Below are positions 49,601-59,907 of a stretch of 64,000 nucleotides of DNA, piece by piece (within the stretch, counting starts at the first letter, position 1; every line of letters begins with the position of its first letter). The notes under the pieces are model-generated. The model had not been told where the DNA came from. It ran no database searches and saw nothing but the letters and a program-made list of their open reading frames with translations. Origin of the DNA: Bifiguratus adelaidae (lineage: Eukaryota > Mucoromycota > Endogonomycetes > Endogonales); assembly GCA_002261195.1 (NCBI GenBank), contig MVBO01000004.1, positions 123,746 to 187,745 on the forward strand. Reading direction: 5' to 3'. The position numbers and the translations under genes were made by a program.

Positions 49601-51775
49601 TGACTATGACTTGATTGCCTCTATTGTCAAATATATCGTTTCTACGGATAATCCTTCGGGGGATGTTTTGATTTTCCTTCCAGGTACGTGCGTCCGCTGC
49701 TGGCTATCATCTTAGTTCTCGACAGGATCGATGGAGATTTCCCGGTGCGTTAATCAGCTTGGTCGGATCAGTGCGAATAAAAAATTGCGCATATACCCAT
49801 TGCACGCCGGACTTTCACCACAAGAGCAAACTAGCGTTTTCACGAAAACAGCAGAGAACGAGATCAAGGTGGTCGTGGCCACCAACATTGCGGAGACAAG
49901 TATCACGGTGTATGTGTTTATTGGGCTGCTCATATTGGCAAATTGCTAAGATCGCATCTCAGGGATGGTATCGTACATGTCATTGATTGTGGCCGAGTGA
50001 AACAAACTGAGTACGACCCAAGTGACAAGTTGATGCGTTTGGTAGGCAAGTTTACTTCGTTGTTTTGTAAATGCAAACGTTGATCTAATGCCCGTTTCAT
50101 AGAAACATGGTCATCGGGTAGGGAGCCTATGCTGACACTAAGATAAATCTAACAATCTTAATCTTCCCACTATCATTTTACAGCCGCGGCGGCTAGACAA
50201 CGAAGAGGTTCGTCTTGGAGAAGTCATTCTGGGCAGGAACAGAATTCTAATGGCAGTTTGCCAGGTCGTGCTGGTAGAACGCGTCCAGGCAGATGCTACA
50301 AACTATTTAGTCAAGCAACGGAAACAACAAAAATGCCAAGAGAGACTGTGCCTGAAATGCTGCGCACCTCGCTCGAGCAGCTGTGCTTGCAGATCAAAGC
50401 TATCGGCATACGCGACCCACGCACTTTCCTTTTGAAGGCCATCACGCCACCATCAATAGCTTCCATAGATTCGGCACTTGATACGCTTCGTTCGGTCAAT
50501 GCATTAGGCGAAAAGGCACACTCAGATTTGACAGCCTTGGGGAAGCATATGGTATGTTAGCGGAAGGTTTGATCTGACTTTTAACGCGATACAGGCCTCT
50601 ATTCCCGCTGACTTCCGCATTAGCAAAATGCTATTGTTTGGGTCTATTTTCCAATGCCTGGATTCGATTCTGACCATAGCCGCATGTATGACTGCGGGAA
50701 GTCCTTTTTATAGATCCTCACGGTCGGGTGACAGCCCAAGGTACGTGAAATACTTTGAAAATGATCGTTGCTCAGCAATACAGTCCTAGAGAAACGTTTT
50801 CAACTGCGAATAGCGACTTGCTCGCTGATGAGGCTGCGTTCAGTGCTTGGGCGAAGCGTAGAGATGGAGGTGCATCCAGAAGCGAAATGCGTTCTTTCTG
50901 TGAACAGGTAAGCGAAATGGCTCTATATCTGCAAACATTGATCACGTTTCCTTGATTGTAGTTATGCTTGTCAGATCAAGTGTTGCACGAAATCAGATCG
51001 CTGAGATCACAGTTCTTGGACAGCCTGAAATCCATTGGTTTTGTCGACAGCCGTACACGCATAGCAGATCTCGATGGAAGCATCTACAACGCGAATGCAA
51101 AGAATACCAATCTCGTCAAAAGTATTATAGCAGCCGGTTTATACCCTAATGTTGCCCGAATCAAGCTACCGCAGACTAAATTCGACCAAGTCTTGGCGGG
51201 CACGATTGAACGCGAGAAAGAGGCACGAGAAATCAAGTTCTATACCCACGATGAAGGTCGCGTGTTCATCCATCCGTCGTCCACGTTATTTCACGCCAAT
51301 TCGTACAAGAGCTCCGTTATTGTGTATTTTCAGAAAATGATGACCAGCAAGACGTTCATGCGGGATGTTACAGAGGTAAGGAGCCACATACTTGCTCAAG
51401 ATGTCGGTAATCTAATTGAGTCTCAGGTACCTACATATGCGCTCCTGCTGTTCGGTGGCATCATAAATGTAGATTTCAAAGGTCGCGGTCTCACCGTAGG
51501 AGAGAATGGCTGGATAAGACTCAAAGCATGGCCCCGAATCGGCGTCCTTGTGAATCGATTAAGGTAAGGATCGTCAAACATCAGATGGCATAATAAATAT
51601 TAATGTCTGCATCTTAGACGACTATTGGACGCGGTGTTGGAAGCGAAGGTCAATCAACCAGATATAGAAGGTAAGTATCGCGCAATGAACTGCTGCATAC
51701 TAATCACAATAATAAGTGTATACCTCGCCGGTCGTAGAAACCATCGTCGCTCTCATCGCTAACGATGGCAAATAG
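46698..51775 (+). CDS. DHX57-type DEAH-box RNA helicase (UBA-RWD-helicase)
   Basis: Twenty-one exons: 46698-46758, 46825-47012, 47059-47214, 47266-47746, 47796-47816, 47869-48885, 48937-49128, 49184-49288, 49341-49401, 49454-49683, 49726-49909, 49963-50045, 50103-50117, 50184-50207, 50265-50551, 50595-50740, 50784-50907, 50962-51375, 51427-51563, 51618-51670 and 51717-51775. They give 1345 aa. Order: Lys-rich N-terminus; a double-stranded-RNA-like region (RKHGFVGTAVLMKKNKKTG); a UBA-like helix set (EEHLLSMGFRKAHVLESLEF); an RWD domain (DELMALESIFEDKF to ILVRSPKLP-like PPIVLVRSPKLP); helicase motifs VSGETGCGKTTQ, IIDEVHERS, LMSATLN, VATNIAETSITV and QRRGRAGRTRPG; then HA2 and OB-fold (HPSSTLFHA, FGGIINVDF). 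YLR419w and DHX57 have this layout. Intron 12 is GC-AG, and motif VI is spread over three tiny exons. Confidence 0.9.
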
Positions 51776-51821
51776 AATTTCCTTTTATAGACGTGCACAT
51801 TGGTTGCGAGCACCTTGGCTG

Positions 51822-54800
51822 ATGTACTGGCCGACTGGCATTGCCAAGCAGGTCTTCACGTCAAGGTCTAATAGGATACAAGTAAAAGACAACGTTGCAA
51901 ACTATACGGCTGGAAGTAATGAAGAAGAACCAGTTGTTTTCACAGGGAGCGAGAATATCATACAGTTCGCCAAGTCCATTCCAGGTTCCTTCTTTGCAAC
52001 CATTTCGGACGACAGCGTGCGTTTATGGTCTGTCAAGGTGCGTATTTGCTAGAACAATGGATCTGTGAGCATGGAGGTCATCTCTGTATATCATTCCACA
52101 GCCTGTAGTGGAGCTGTCACGGATAGATAGGTCCACAAAACACATTCAGCAATATGGCAAGAATGAACAGATAATATGGAAGCCCGACTCGTCTTGCATT
52201 GTTATTATCGTAAGTTGATGGAATCATCTTGATCTCATCGTGTTGTTAACCGCTCATCGGCTATCCCCTAGACCTCTAAATCCTATCTGTTGCTTTACTC
52301 TATCATTACGTACGACAATGCGCCAGCTTTGCTTTATACCTTCAACACCCCTCATGCGTACCTCGATGGCCCTGGAGAAGCATCCGGAGTACGGACAGCA
52401 CTCTTAAAGTTCCGTTTAACGATCCGTGTCGATGCAGGCGTCGCATGGTAAGCACCTCCAGGATTCGCACGCGAACCTGATATTTATGCGTTATTATAGT
52501 GGGTCTTCGACTTCGGAATACATCGTTATTGGCACTAAAGATCCTCCTGCGATACAATGTATACCCTGGCATCCGAACGAAGTCAATCAAACGAAAACGA
52601 CGCTGTTGCGAAGTCTGGACTGGTGGCTTGGCGCACCAAATGGTTAGTGGCAAGCGGTTCATATGTCAGCTACTAATTATTTTCTAGATCATCTGCGTGT
52701 TCTCTATCACGAAAAAACAATGAACGCGTGGATATGGTTGGGAACCGATGGCAGAGCATATCTCGTGCGCGAAGTCAGCGACAAAAAAGAGGTAAGTTTG
52801 CAGCGTGTTACTATTGCTGGGCATATTTTGCTTATTCGATCGCTTGCGAACTTAGCGCGCATCGCAAAGTCGACGGGGTTCTATATCTGCCTCTGGAGAA
52901 AGCTCGCCACATCGACAGCGGCGTAAATCGTCGACCTCATTGTCTACGGCAGCTATGTGGACTGGCTTATGCTTTCACGGTATAAGACATCAAGCAGGCG
53001 ATAATCGGATTGATGGACCAGCTCAAACCGACTCGCCGGATACTGTCCGACCGAGTGTCGATCCGAACACTTCCAACAACTTCCAGCCCGCTACGTGCGT
53101 CGCCATGAATGCACGATTCTCAATTATTTCCATAGGCACCAACAAGTGAGTTCAACACTACATAACCCGCCGATGCTCACACGTTTTTATTGCCAAAAGT
53201 GGACAGATCTTCCAATATGCAGCACAGACCTGGACGAGTACACCAGTGCTTACAGAGATTCTGAATCTCCAGCAACAACGACATTTGACGGCTAAAAGTA
53301 CATTGATGGGGCTCCAACCAGTTGGGTGTTTGAGCTGGACCTCGGATGGATATGCTCTAGTTGCTGGATGGCAACGAGTCGGATTTGCCCTGTGGAGTGT
53401 GTATGGCAACCCTCTTGTCGGCGTCGCGGTTGAATCTGACTGGACGACAAGGGAATGGACGCCACCCAATGGCGATTCTTCTGCATCTGAGGATACAGCT
53501 AAAATGTATGGAACCACTGCTTGGATATATATATCGAATGCTGAAGCCGCAGTTTTAGGTCTGACAATTCTGCAGATGCCTATGTCAACGGCGTGAGAGA
53601 TATGGTAAGGATCTTAAACGCTTTCATGCAGAGTATCTCTTACGTCTCAAAATAGTTTTGGGCGCCCGCTTGTCATGAACTTTTCTTGCTTGCTGCGAAT
53701 GATGCCGGATCGTCAGCTCCGGAAGGTATGTACGAGTCGGGCCTTCCACACTGGCTGACTTGTGTTCTTTAGTGCAGATATATGTTTTGAGTTTCGCAAA
53801 ATCTGGCATTGTGAGTCTGCATATTCCGGTGTGTAGCATTTATCTTTGCGATTATTTAGTCCAACTAATCTTGTGGCAGGAAAATGTGCGGCGATGTTTT
53901 CTCCAATACGACGACAGAATCCTTATATACCATGGAGCAGGTCAAAATGTTGCATTCGAGTCCAAACCGGATGCGCTGGAGTGGACGCACGTTCAGGTTA
54001 GCTTATTGCAACACCATATCGGACTAAACGTATTGAATTTCCTTAGTTTCCGAACCTGTATATTGCGGAGCATTGGCCTGTTCGCGTAAGTGCCCGACAT
54101 TGCGAATTTATAGTGTATGCCTGATCATCGTCACACAGTATATTGCCATCAGCTCGGATGCCAAATACGTTGCGGTTGCAGGGCGTCGCGGGCTTATGCA
54201 CTATAGCGTTCCGAGCGGCAGATGGAAAGTATTCGGAAACCAGCAACAGGAGCAAGAATTCTCGGTTCGCGGTGGTCTTGTTTGGTACAAGAACATCTTG
54301 TTTGCCGCTTGTGAAAAAACGGAGACTGGAGAGCAAGAGGTATGCCATCCTGTCTTGTCGCGCAACTTCTGAACTTCTTGATAGATCAGAGCATATTCGC
54401 GCGACACCAATTTGGACAATGTCTACATGCTCTGTGCCAGTCGCTTGCATGATGCTGATGCTGTAGTTATTTACATGTGTGTGCTTGGCAAATATCTGCT
54501 GGTCTACACTACAGGCAATACGGTCACCATATACAGAATCAAGACAGGTGACAAATCCAAAGGGGTGGCGTTGATACCTCTGATGCACATCTCGCTGCAA
54601 AGGATTGTGACTCAGCCAGCAAGAGTGCGAGCCCTATGGTTTCTGCCTGAAGACAGCGAACGTAAGGATCCCCACGCTATTGGTGATTGCCGAACATATT
54701 GCTAATATAGCCTCACCTAGTCGATAGCATAGAGCAGGACTCGGATTTCAAATTAGCGCACCTATTGTTACTCATCGATGGGAAGCTTGTCCTTGTTCGA

Positions 54801-56267
54801 AATCACGAGGTAAGCATAGTCACTGCTGGATTGCTCTGCCACCTATCGTCTTACTAATCAGATTTCCTGGTAATCGTAGGCTAATCCGATCCCGACGGAT
54901 GATAGCGCTCCTGCTCTGATAAAGGCTGCACCCAACTTTGAAGTCATCGCTAATGGAGTCGAATATTTTTGGGTTGGATCACCAGGGCCTGAGATGCTGC
55001 GAAAGTCTCTATGGATCTTCAACGGATTGACTATGAAGGTAAATTCCAAGTACGCGTCTGGTGTAATAAGTTACTCAAGAATAATCGCCCCAGATGGTTT
55101 TAAAGTCGAACCAAGACACGTACACTGCATCGCATCCCAAGTCATCCGAAGAAGGAACCATTTCCCCAGCTCGATTCCGGGATGAAGAAGGCCAAAGGCG
55201 GATCCTGTTGGCAGATCCCAAGCCTTCGGTACACGCAAGACATGTAGACGTACCGATGGATTCCTATCCTTTAAGTAAGTGAAGGCTTATTTCGTGGCGT
55301 GCGACGTCCGCTAACACGAGTTTGTAGTGGTTTCGCTAGAAAAAGGTCTCGTGACAGGTATAGAGCAGACGCTAAGCTTTCAAAGATCAGGCAATTTCCT
55401 CATCTTCAAGCCCAGCGCAAAGGTTTGTATTTGAATTGTCTTGATATGGTCAAAGAGGTCAGACGCTAACTGCTCGAGCGATAGTCTCATCTCTTCATAC
55501 ATCATGTCATCAAGCATTTGCTGGAGAACAATGCATTTGCGGAGGCTTTGCTCTTGGGACGTTCATACGAGCATCTTGATTACTTCGGACACTCGCTCGA
55601 AATCTTACTTCATACTGTGCTCGAAGACGAAGCCAACTCCAACGATCAGGACGAAGATGGTAAGTTAATACCAGCCGTAACCCAGTCTCTAATGTCGTAT
55701 CCACAGAGCAATTACTACCACAAGTCGTCAATTACATTGATCGTTTCCCACAGTACCTGGATGTGATCGTGGGCTGTGCGCGCAAGACAGAATATGCATT
55801 GTGGGATCATTTGTTTCGAATCGTTGGAGATCCGTCCAAGTTATTCGAGCTCTGCCTTCGCGAAAATCGGCTCAAAACCGCCAGCTCATATCTCATTATT
55901 ACGCATACCCTTAATCCAAAAAGTCATGAAGATCAGGTAACGTTGACGTTAGGGCAGAATGGAGCAGGATCAATGTGCTAATTTTTGCTTGTTAGAATAC
56001 GGTACTGCTGCTAGTCAAAGCTATCACCTGCAAGGATTTTGAGGTAAGCTATTGCCTTGGAGCGTGACGTAAGTTGAAGGCAGTGACTGACACTGACTGC
56101 GTAGCTTTGTGAAGAAATTGTTCGCTTCCTGAGTTCAATTGACGGTAAGTTTCGAGCTCCGGCGAGTTTCGAATCTACATCAAAGATTGTTTGTGCTCAA
56201 TGAGTCTCTGACAGGCACCGGCAAAGCGCTCAGAGATGTTGTTGCGGCAGCAAAAAATATTTCATAA
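51822..56267 (+). CDS. RIC1: RIC1, subunit of the Ric1-Rgp1 Rab6/Ypt6 GEF
   Basis: Twenty-three exons from 51822 to 56267 give 1072 aa; all phases join. Exons include 51822-52037, 52856-53145, 53200-53505, 53559-53604, 54385-54661 and 56215-56267. Ric1 with Rgp1 activates Ypt6/Rab6 for retrograde traffic to the Golgi. The N-terminus MYWPTGIAKQV matches the family start and is followed by WD-like blades (FFATISDDSVRLWSV, IIWKPDSSCIVII, VGFALWSVYGNPL). Later landmarks: LYIAEHWPVRYIAISSD, GLMHYSVPSGRWKVFGN, TNLDNVYML, and the C-terminal Ric1 domain with FAEALLLGRSYEHLDYFGHS, CARKTEYALWDHLF and TASSYLII. An earlier ATG at 51765 is in frame but lies inside the last codons of the upstream helicase, so I prefer 51822. 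That puts the start only 46 bp after the helicase stop. Confidence 0.92.
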
Positions 56268-56606
56268 TACGAAAGAAGCCCGTATAGCACATTCAGACTT
56301 GTAGATAGCTTGGTCATCCACTCTCAATCCATGGCACAATGCCTTATTGGAGTTTCCTGTTTACTAGAAGATCGTCGCAATAGTCAAAGTCTTCCAAACT
56401 AAATACTGTTCGTCTAATCGCTTTTGCTTTCGTCTCGCAACAATTGTCCTCTGCATAGCTAGCGTGCGCACGCAACGGTCCCCATCTATTGAGGCTCCTC
56501 TAGCAAAAATAATCTTTTAGACTAACCGACATATCAACGACAAAAGTGATCTATCCCTCAGAGGATCCATATCAAAGCGGTGGGATACAAGCACTCGAAC
56601 CAATAC

Positions 56607-57463
56607 TCATACGACAATGCTATCCTGGTCCTTCTTCATCTCGTGACTGACGGCCCTGTTGGTTTCAAGCGTTGAGCTTTCCGGTAGCGTCGAAAAGTCG
56701 TAATAGAAAATAATGGCATCCACGAGCTTGTGGGGACTATTGCGTAATCTAGTACTAAAGTCAGCCACCGCGCTCCAAACCCATCATTGTGCTACACCAG
56801 GAGACGAACCTTCCCGCTTTTGGTATACGTCCAACCTCTTTAAAACCAAGGCTCCGCCAAATCTTGACGGATGCCGCATTGTTTTCAAAGACGAGATTGA
56901 ATACAGAGGCTTGGTAGCCGAGCGCAGGTGCAATCTGAAGAAATGCTTTCGCCATGATGATGCCCGCCCCTTGGTCGCGTGATGCCGGAGAGGTGAAGAA
57001 ACCGCCGTTGCAAATCTTAGAAACAGTGAGGACAATCATTGCTACAAGTAGGCACGGCACGTACATGAGAGCAACGGCCAGGATAATTGGGCTTCACATA
57101 AAACATGCCCAAGACGCGTGCCTTGATATCGGATGTCGAAATGTCATCGCGGGTCAATACAAACGCATCATAACTGCAGATACTAGCTTAAGACCTTCAA
57201 TCTAGATGCAGCAACCAACCTTACCCGAGGAAATAGTCTCGAAACCCCTGTGCGTCCAGTTCCTCTTCCTGTGGATAAGTACTACCGCCGCGTATCTCAG
57301 CGTTAAAGAGCTCTTGAAGATGGCTCACAAGAGCACTATTGCCCGCATCAACCTTGTCTAGAGTGACCGCAGTGCTTGTGCGAGTAAGTCTATGTAGTGG
57401 AAGTATTCCTGTCAAGTCTGTGCTTTGCACATTGCGAACAATCTTGCCGTAAGCTGAAGACAT
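56607..57463 (-). CDS. GNAT-family N-acetyltransferase
   Basis: Four exons (57225-57463, 57065-57173, 56810-57015, 56607-56754) give 233 aa. GNAT enzymes move acetyl from acetyl-CoA to an amine. Seen: GGSTYPQEEELDAQGFRDYF, strand ARVLGMFYVKPNYPGRCSH, then the CoA-binding turn SPASRDQGAGIIMAKAFL (R/Q-x-x-G-x-A/G type), VFNLVFENNAASVKIWRSLGFKEVGRIP, and a strand VDAIIFYYDF near the end. The substrate cannot be read from sequence; the layout resembles small fungal acetyltransferases annotated as Spt10-like or general GNAT. The 55-nt last intron replaces an apparent early stop seen if one reads through. Its start codon lies 46 bp from that of PPIL4, so the two share a promoter region. Confidence 0.88.
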
Positions 57464-57509
57464 TCTCGGCTTCAATTTGGTGTGCTATTGCGCCTTGTCG
57501 CGTGACATT

Positions 57510-59000
57510 ATGGTGAGTTACAAGACATATAGCAGCTCATGAGAGGATTGCGCACTCAACATGGTTGTTTTGATCTAGTCGGTGCTGTTGGAGACATCGC
57601 TAGGCGACATTGTCATTGATTTACACACAGAAGCATGTCCACGGACGACAGTCAACTTCCTCAAGCTGTGCAAGATAAAGTACTACAACTACTGCCTCTT
57701 TCACAATGTCCAAAAGGACTTTATGGCGCAGACTGGCGATCCGACTGGTACAGGATCCGGTGGTGAGTCGGTGTTTGGAGTCATGCATGGTCCAAAAGAA
57801 CGATACTTTGAGGCTGAGATCAACGCAAAGCTCAAGCATACCAAGATTGGTACGGTATCCATGGCGAATGCTGCGAGTGACGCCACAGCGGCTGGAGCCA
57901 TCAGCGGCTCTCAATTCTTCATTACATTGGGCGAAAACCTCGACTATCTCGATGGAAAGTCTACGGTCTTCGGAGAGGTGGCAGAAGGCTTTGATGTACT
58001 CGAAAAACTCAATGAAGTGTTTTCCGACGAGCAAGGGCGCCCGTATAAAGATGTGCGGATACGACATACTGTCATACTAGATGATCCATTCCCAGATCCG
58101 CCTGACTTGCAAGTTCCCGACCAATCGCCACCACCTCCTCAAGACATCCTTCACTCTACCCGAATTGGCGAAGATGAAGACCTGGAAGATCCCGACGTTG
58201 ATCCAGAGGAATTGGAGAGACGAAGACGGGCACGGGAAGCCAAAGCTCAGGCGCTCACGTTGGAAATGGTGGGTGACCTCCCGTTCGCCGAAGTCAAACC
58301 ACCAGAGAACGTATTGTTTGTGTGTAAATTGAACCCGGTGACGCGTGACGAAGACTTGGAGCTCATCTTTTCACAATTCGGCAAGATCAATAGCTGCGAA
58401 GTAATACGAGATCGCAAGACGGGGGATAGTCTAGGTTATGCGTTCATTGAATTCGACGACCAAAAAAGCTGCGAACAAGCTTATTTCAAAATGCAGGTAG
58501 GTGTGCATCCCTGGAATGCTGGTGGTGGATGACGGGCGCCCAGTCTTGCTCACCTCTCCTGACAGAGTGTCCTCATTGATGACAGGCGTATACATGTTGA
58601 TTTCTCACAGTCGGTATCCAAGCTCCACAAGGATTGGATCTCAAAACGCGTGAGTCGCGGACAAAGGAGCGACTTTGGCGGTGAAGGACTTGTACGCAAG
58701 ACGCGTTACCGGGACGACAAAAGTGATCCGGCTGGCAGCGAATACTCGCTCGTCTTTGATCACGGCGGTAGTGTCGCGAACGGCCGCGACCGACCCTCCC
58801 CCAAGGACGGCGGAAGCATCCGCGATCGATCGTTTCGTACACGCGACAGCCTTGATAGGCGGAGGGAGCGCTCTCCTTACCGAGACCGCGACGACCGCGA
58901 CGACCGGCATGACCGCCGACGACGCGACTCACGTGAACGTCATTACCGTCGAGATGAAGATAGGCGGGCCAGGCGGAGTGGTCGATCCCTTCCATCATAG
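57510..59000 (+). CDS. PPIL4-type cyclophilin with an RNA-recognition motif
   Basis: Three exons (57510-57512, 57579-58496, 58566-59000) give 451 aa. Peptidyl-prolyl isomerases of this class work in the nucleus with spliceosome and transcription factors. The product begins [17 protein letters not shown]; the start ATG alone makes the coding part of exon 1, and the next 66 nt are an intron (GTGAGT...CTAG). Cyclophilin core: [86 protein letters not shown] (RNP2) and GYAFIEFDD (RNP1), then [19 protein letters not shown]. The C-terminus is an Arg/Asp mixed-charge tail ([19 protein letters not shown]). The classic catalytic arginine of cyclophilins falls in FHNVQKDFM as Val, as is usual in this subfamily, so activity may be weak. 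Confidence 0.92.
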
Positions 59001-59303
59001 AAGCAATTTCATTTTAGCCATATGAAATGCCAAATGAACACGCGCTCGATCATGAAAATCTTGCCCCCTTCTCGGTCCCAGTTCTCCGGCTTACCCTACA
59101 AGGTACACATTGTCAAAAATATCCTGTACGCGTGCCACAAAAGGTTAGGAACTGACCTAAAGCGCCACGATCACCATTTCAATAAACCAGTTTTTGGCAA
59201 CAAATGGATCACAGGTTGTCTATTCTAGTCATTTGGCCAGACGTATGAAATATCTTTGTGCCGTACTCGATGAAGGGAATGAGGGGGTGGTGCCTTTCTG
59301 TGC

Positions 59304-59321
59304 GCTCGGGCCGGCCCGAGC
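59304..59321. repeat. 18-bp perfect palindrome
   Basis: GCTCGGGCCGGCCCGAGC reads the same on both strands. It could bind a dimeric regulator or simply be a GC-rich coincidence. Confidence 0.6.
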
Positions 59322-59612
59322 CGAGCTCCCGAGATTGGGTATTGGTCCCAGGAACCGCAACAGTGATCTGGCATGGTTACATAGATGCGGTGGTGCCTTA
59401 TCCAAAACAAATCCGCATTTGATTCGTTTCCCATGCACGCCTTTCAGATCCTGTATCGGCCCAAATGGGTCATTACTTTCCAAATATTCCTGTTTACCAT
59501 CACCATGGGCTTAAGCGGGGGAAATTCCATGCAAGGGCAATCCAGTTATGAACCCGGCTAGCAAGGGTCTATAAACTCTATCCCAACCCAGAAATCAGTC
59601 ACCTAGGATTAC

Positions 59613-59625
59613 GGGGGGGGGGGGG
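59613..59625. repeat. Homopolymer run of 13 G
   Basis: Thirteen consecutive G, the longest homopolymer in the window. Length may be unstable or miscalled in sequencing. Confidence 0.8.
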
Positions 59626-59907
59626 TTAAGAGACCCCCGGGAAGACGTGATCGTATCTCCTTTGGTTTCTGTCGATCTCATGCTTTCATCTCTCCGTTTA
59701 TTTTGACAAGCTGTACAATACGGGTGATTGCATCTTGCTGCATCTTGCTTGCATTGCGTCCTGTTGTTGTGATTCTATCAAAGTATTAACTTATCAACTG
59801 CCCTTGCGCGTCCTCACTTGTACTCTTGTCTTTTCACACTTGCATCCTCCATGACGTTGACCTCGACTACCCAGTTTTCTAGTAGCGCCTTGTGACGAGT
59901 TGTAACC

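Larger units (their letters stand above)
59001..59907. other. Intergenic region with palindrome and poly-G tract
   Basis: About 900 bp without a gene. It holds a perfect 18-bp GC-rich palindrome (GCTCGGGCCGGCCCGAGC, 59304-59321) and a run of 13 G (59613-59625). A short duplicated GCATCTTGCT word lies at about 59730-59750. The right half probably contains the 5' UTR and promoter of the homeodomain gene. Confidence 0.5.

Noticed and set aside
51765-51821. Upstream ATG for RIC1 at 51765
   Set aside because: It is in frame but overlaps the last codons of the helicase; the ATG at 51822 gives the family's normal N-terminus (MYWP...).
53506-53596. Continuous RIC1 frame ending in a stop at 53594
   Set aside because: A 53-nt intron (53506-53558) restores the frame and joins to conserved sequence.
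56755-56809. Early stop in the GNAT gene
   Set aside because: The stop lies in a 55-nt GT-AG intron; the spliced product continues into a conserved strand.
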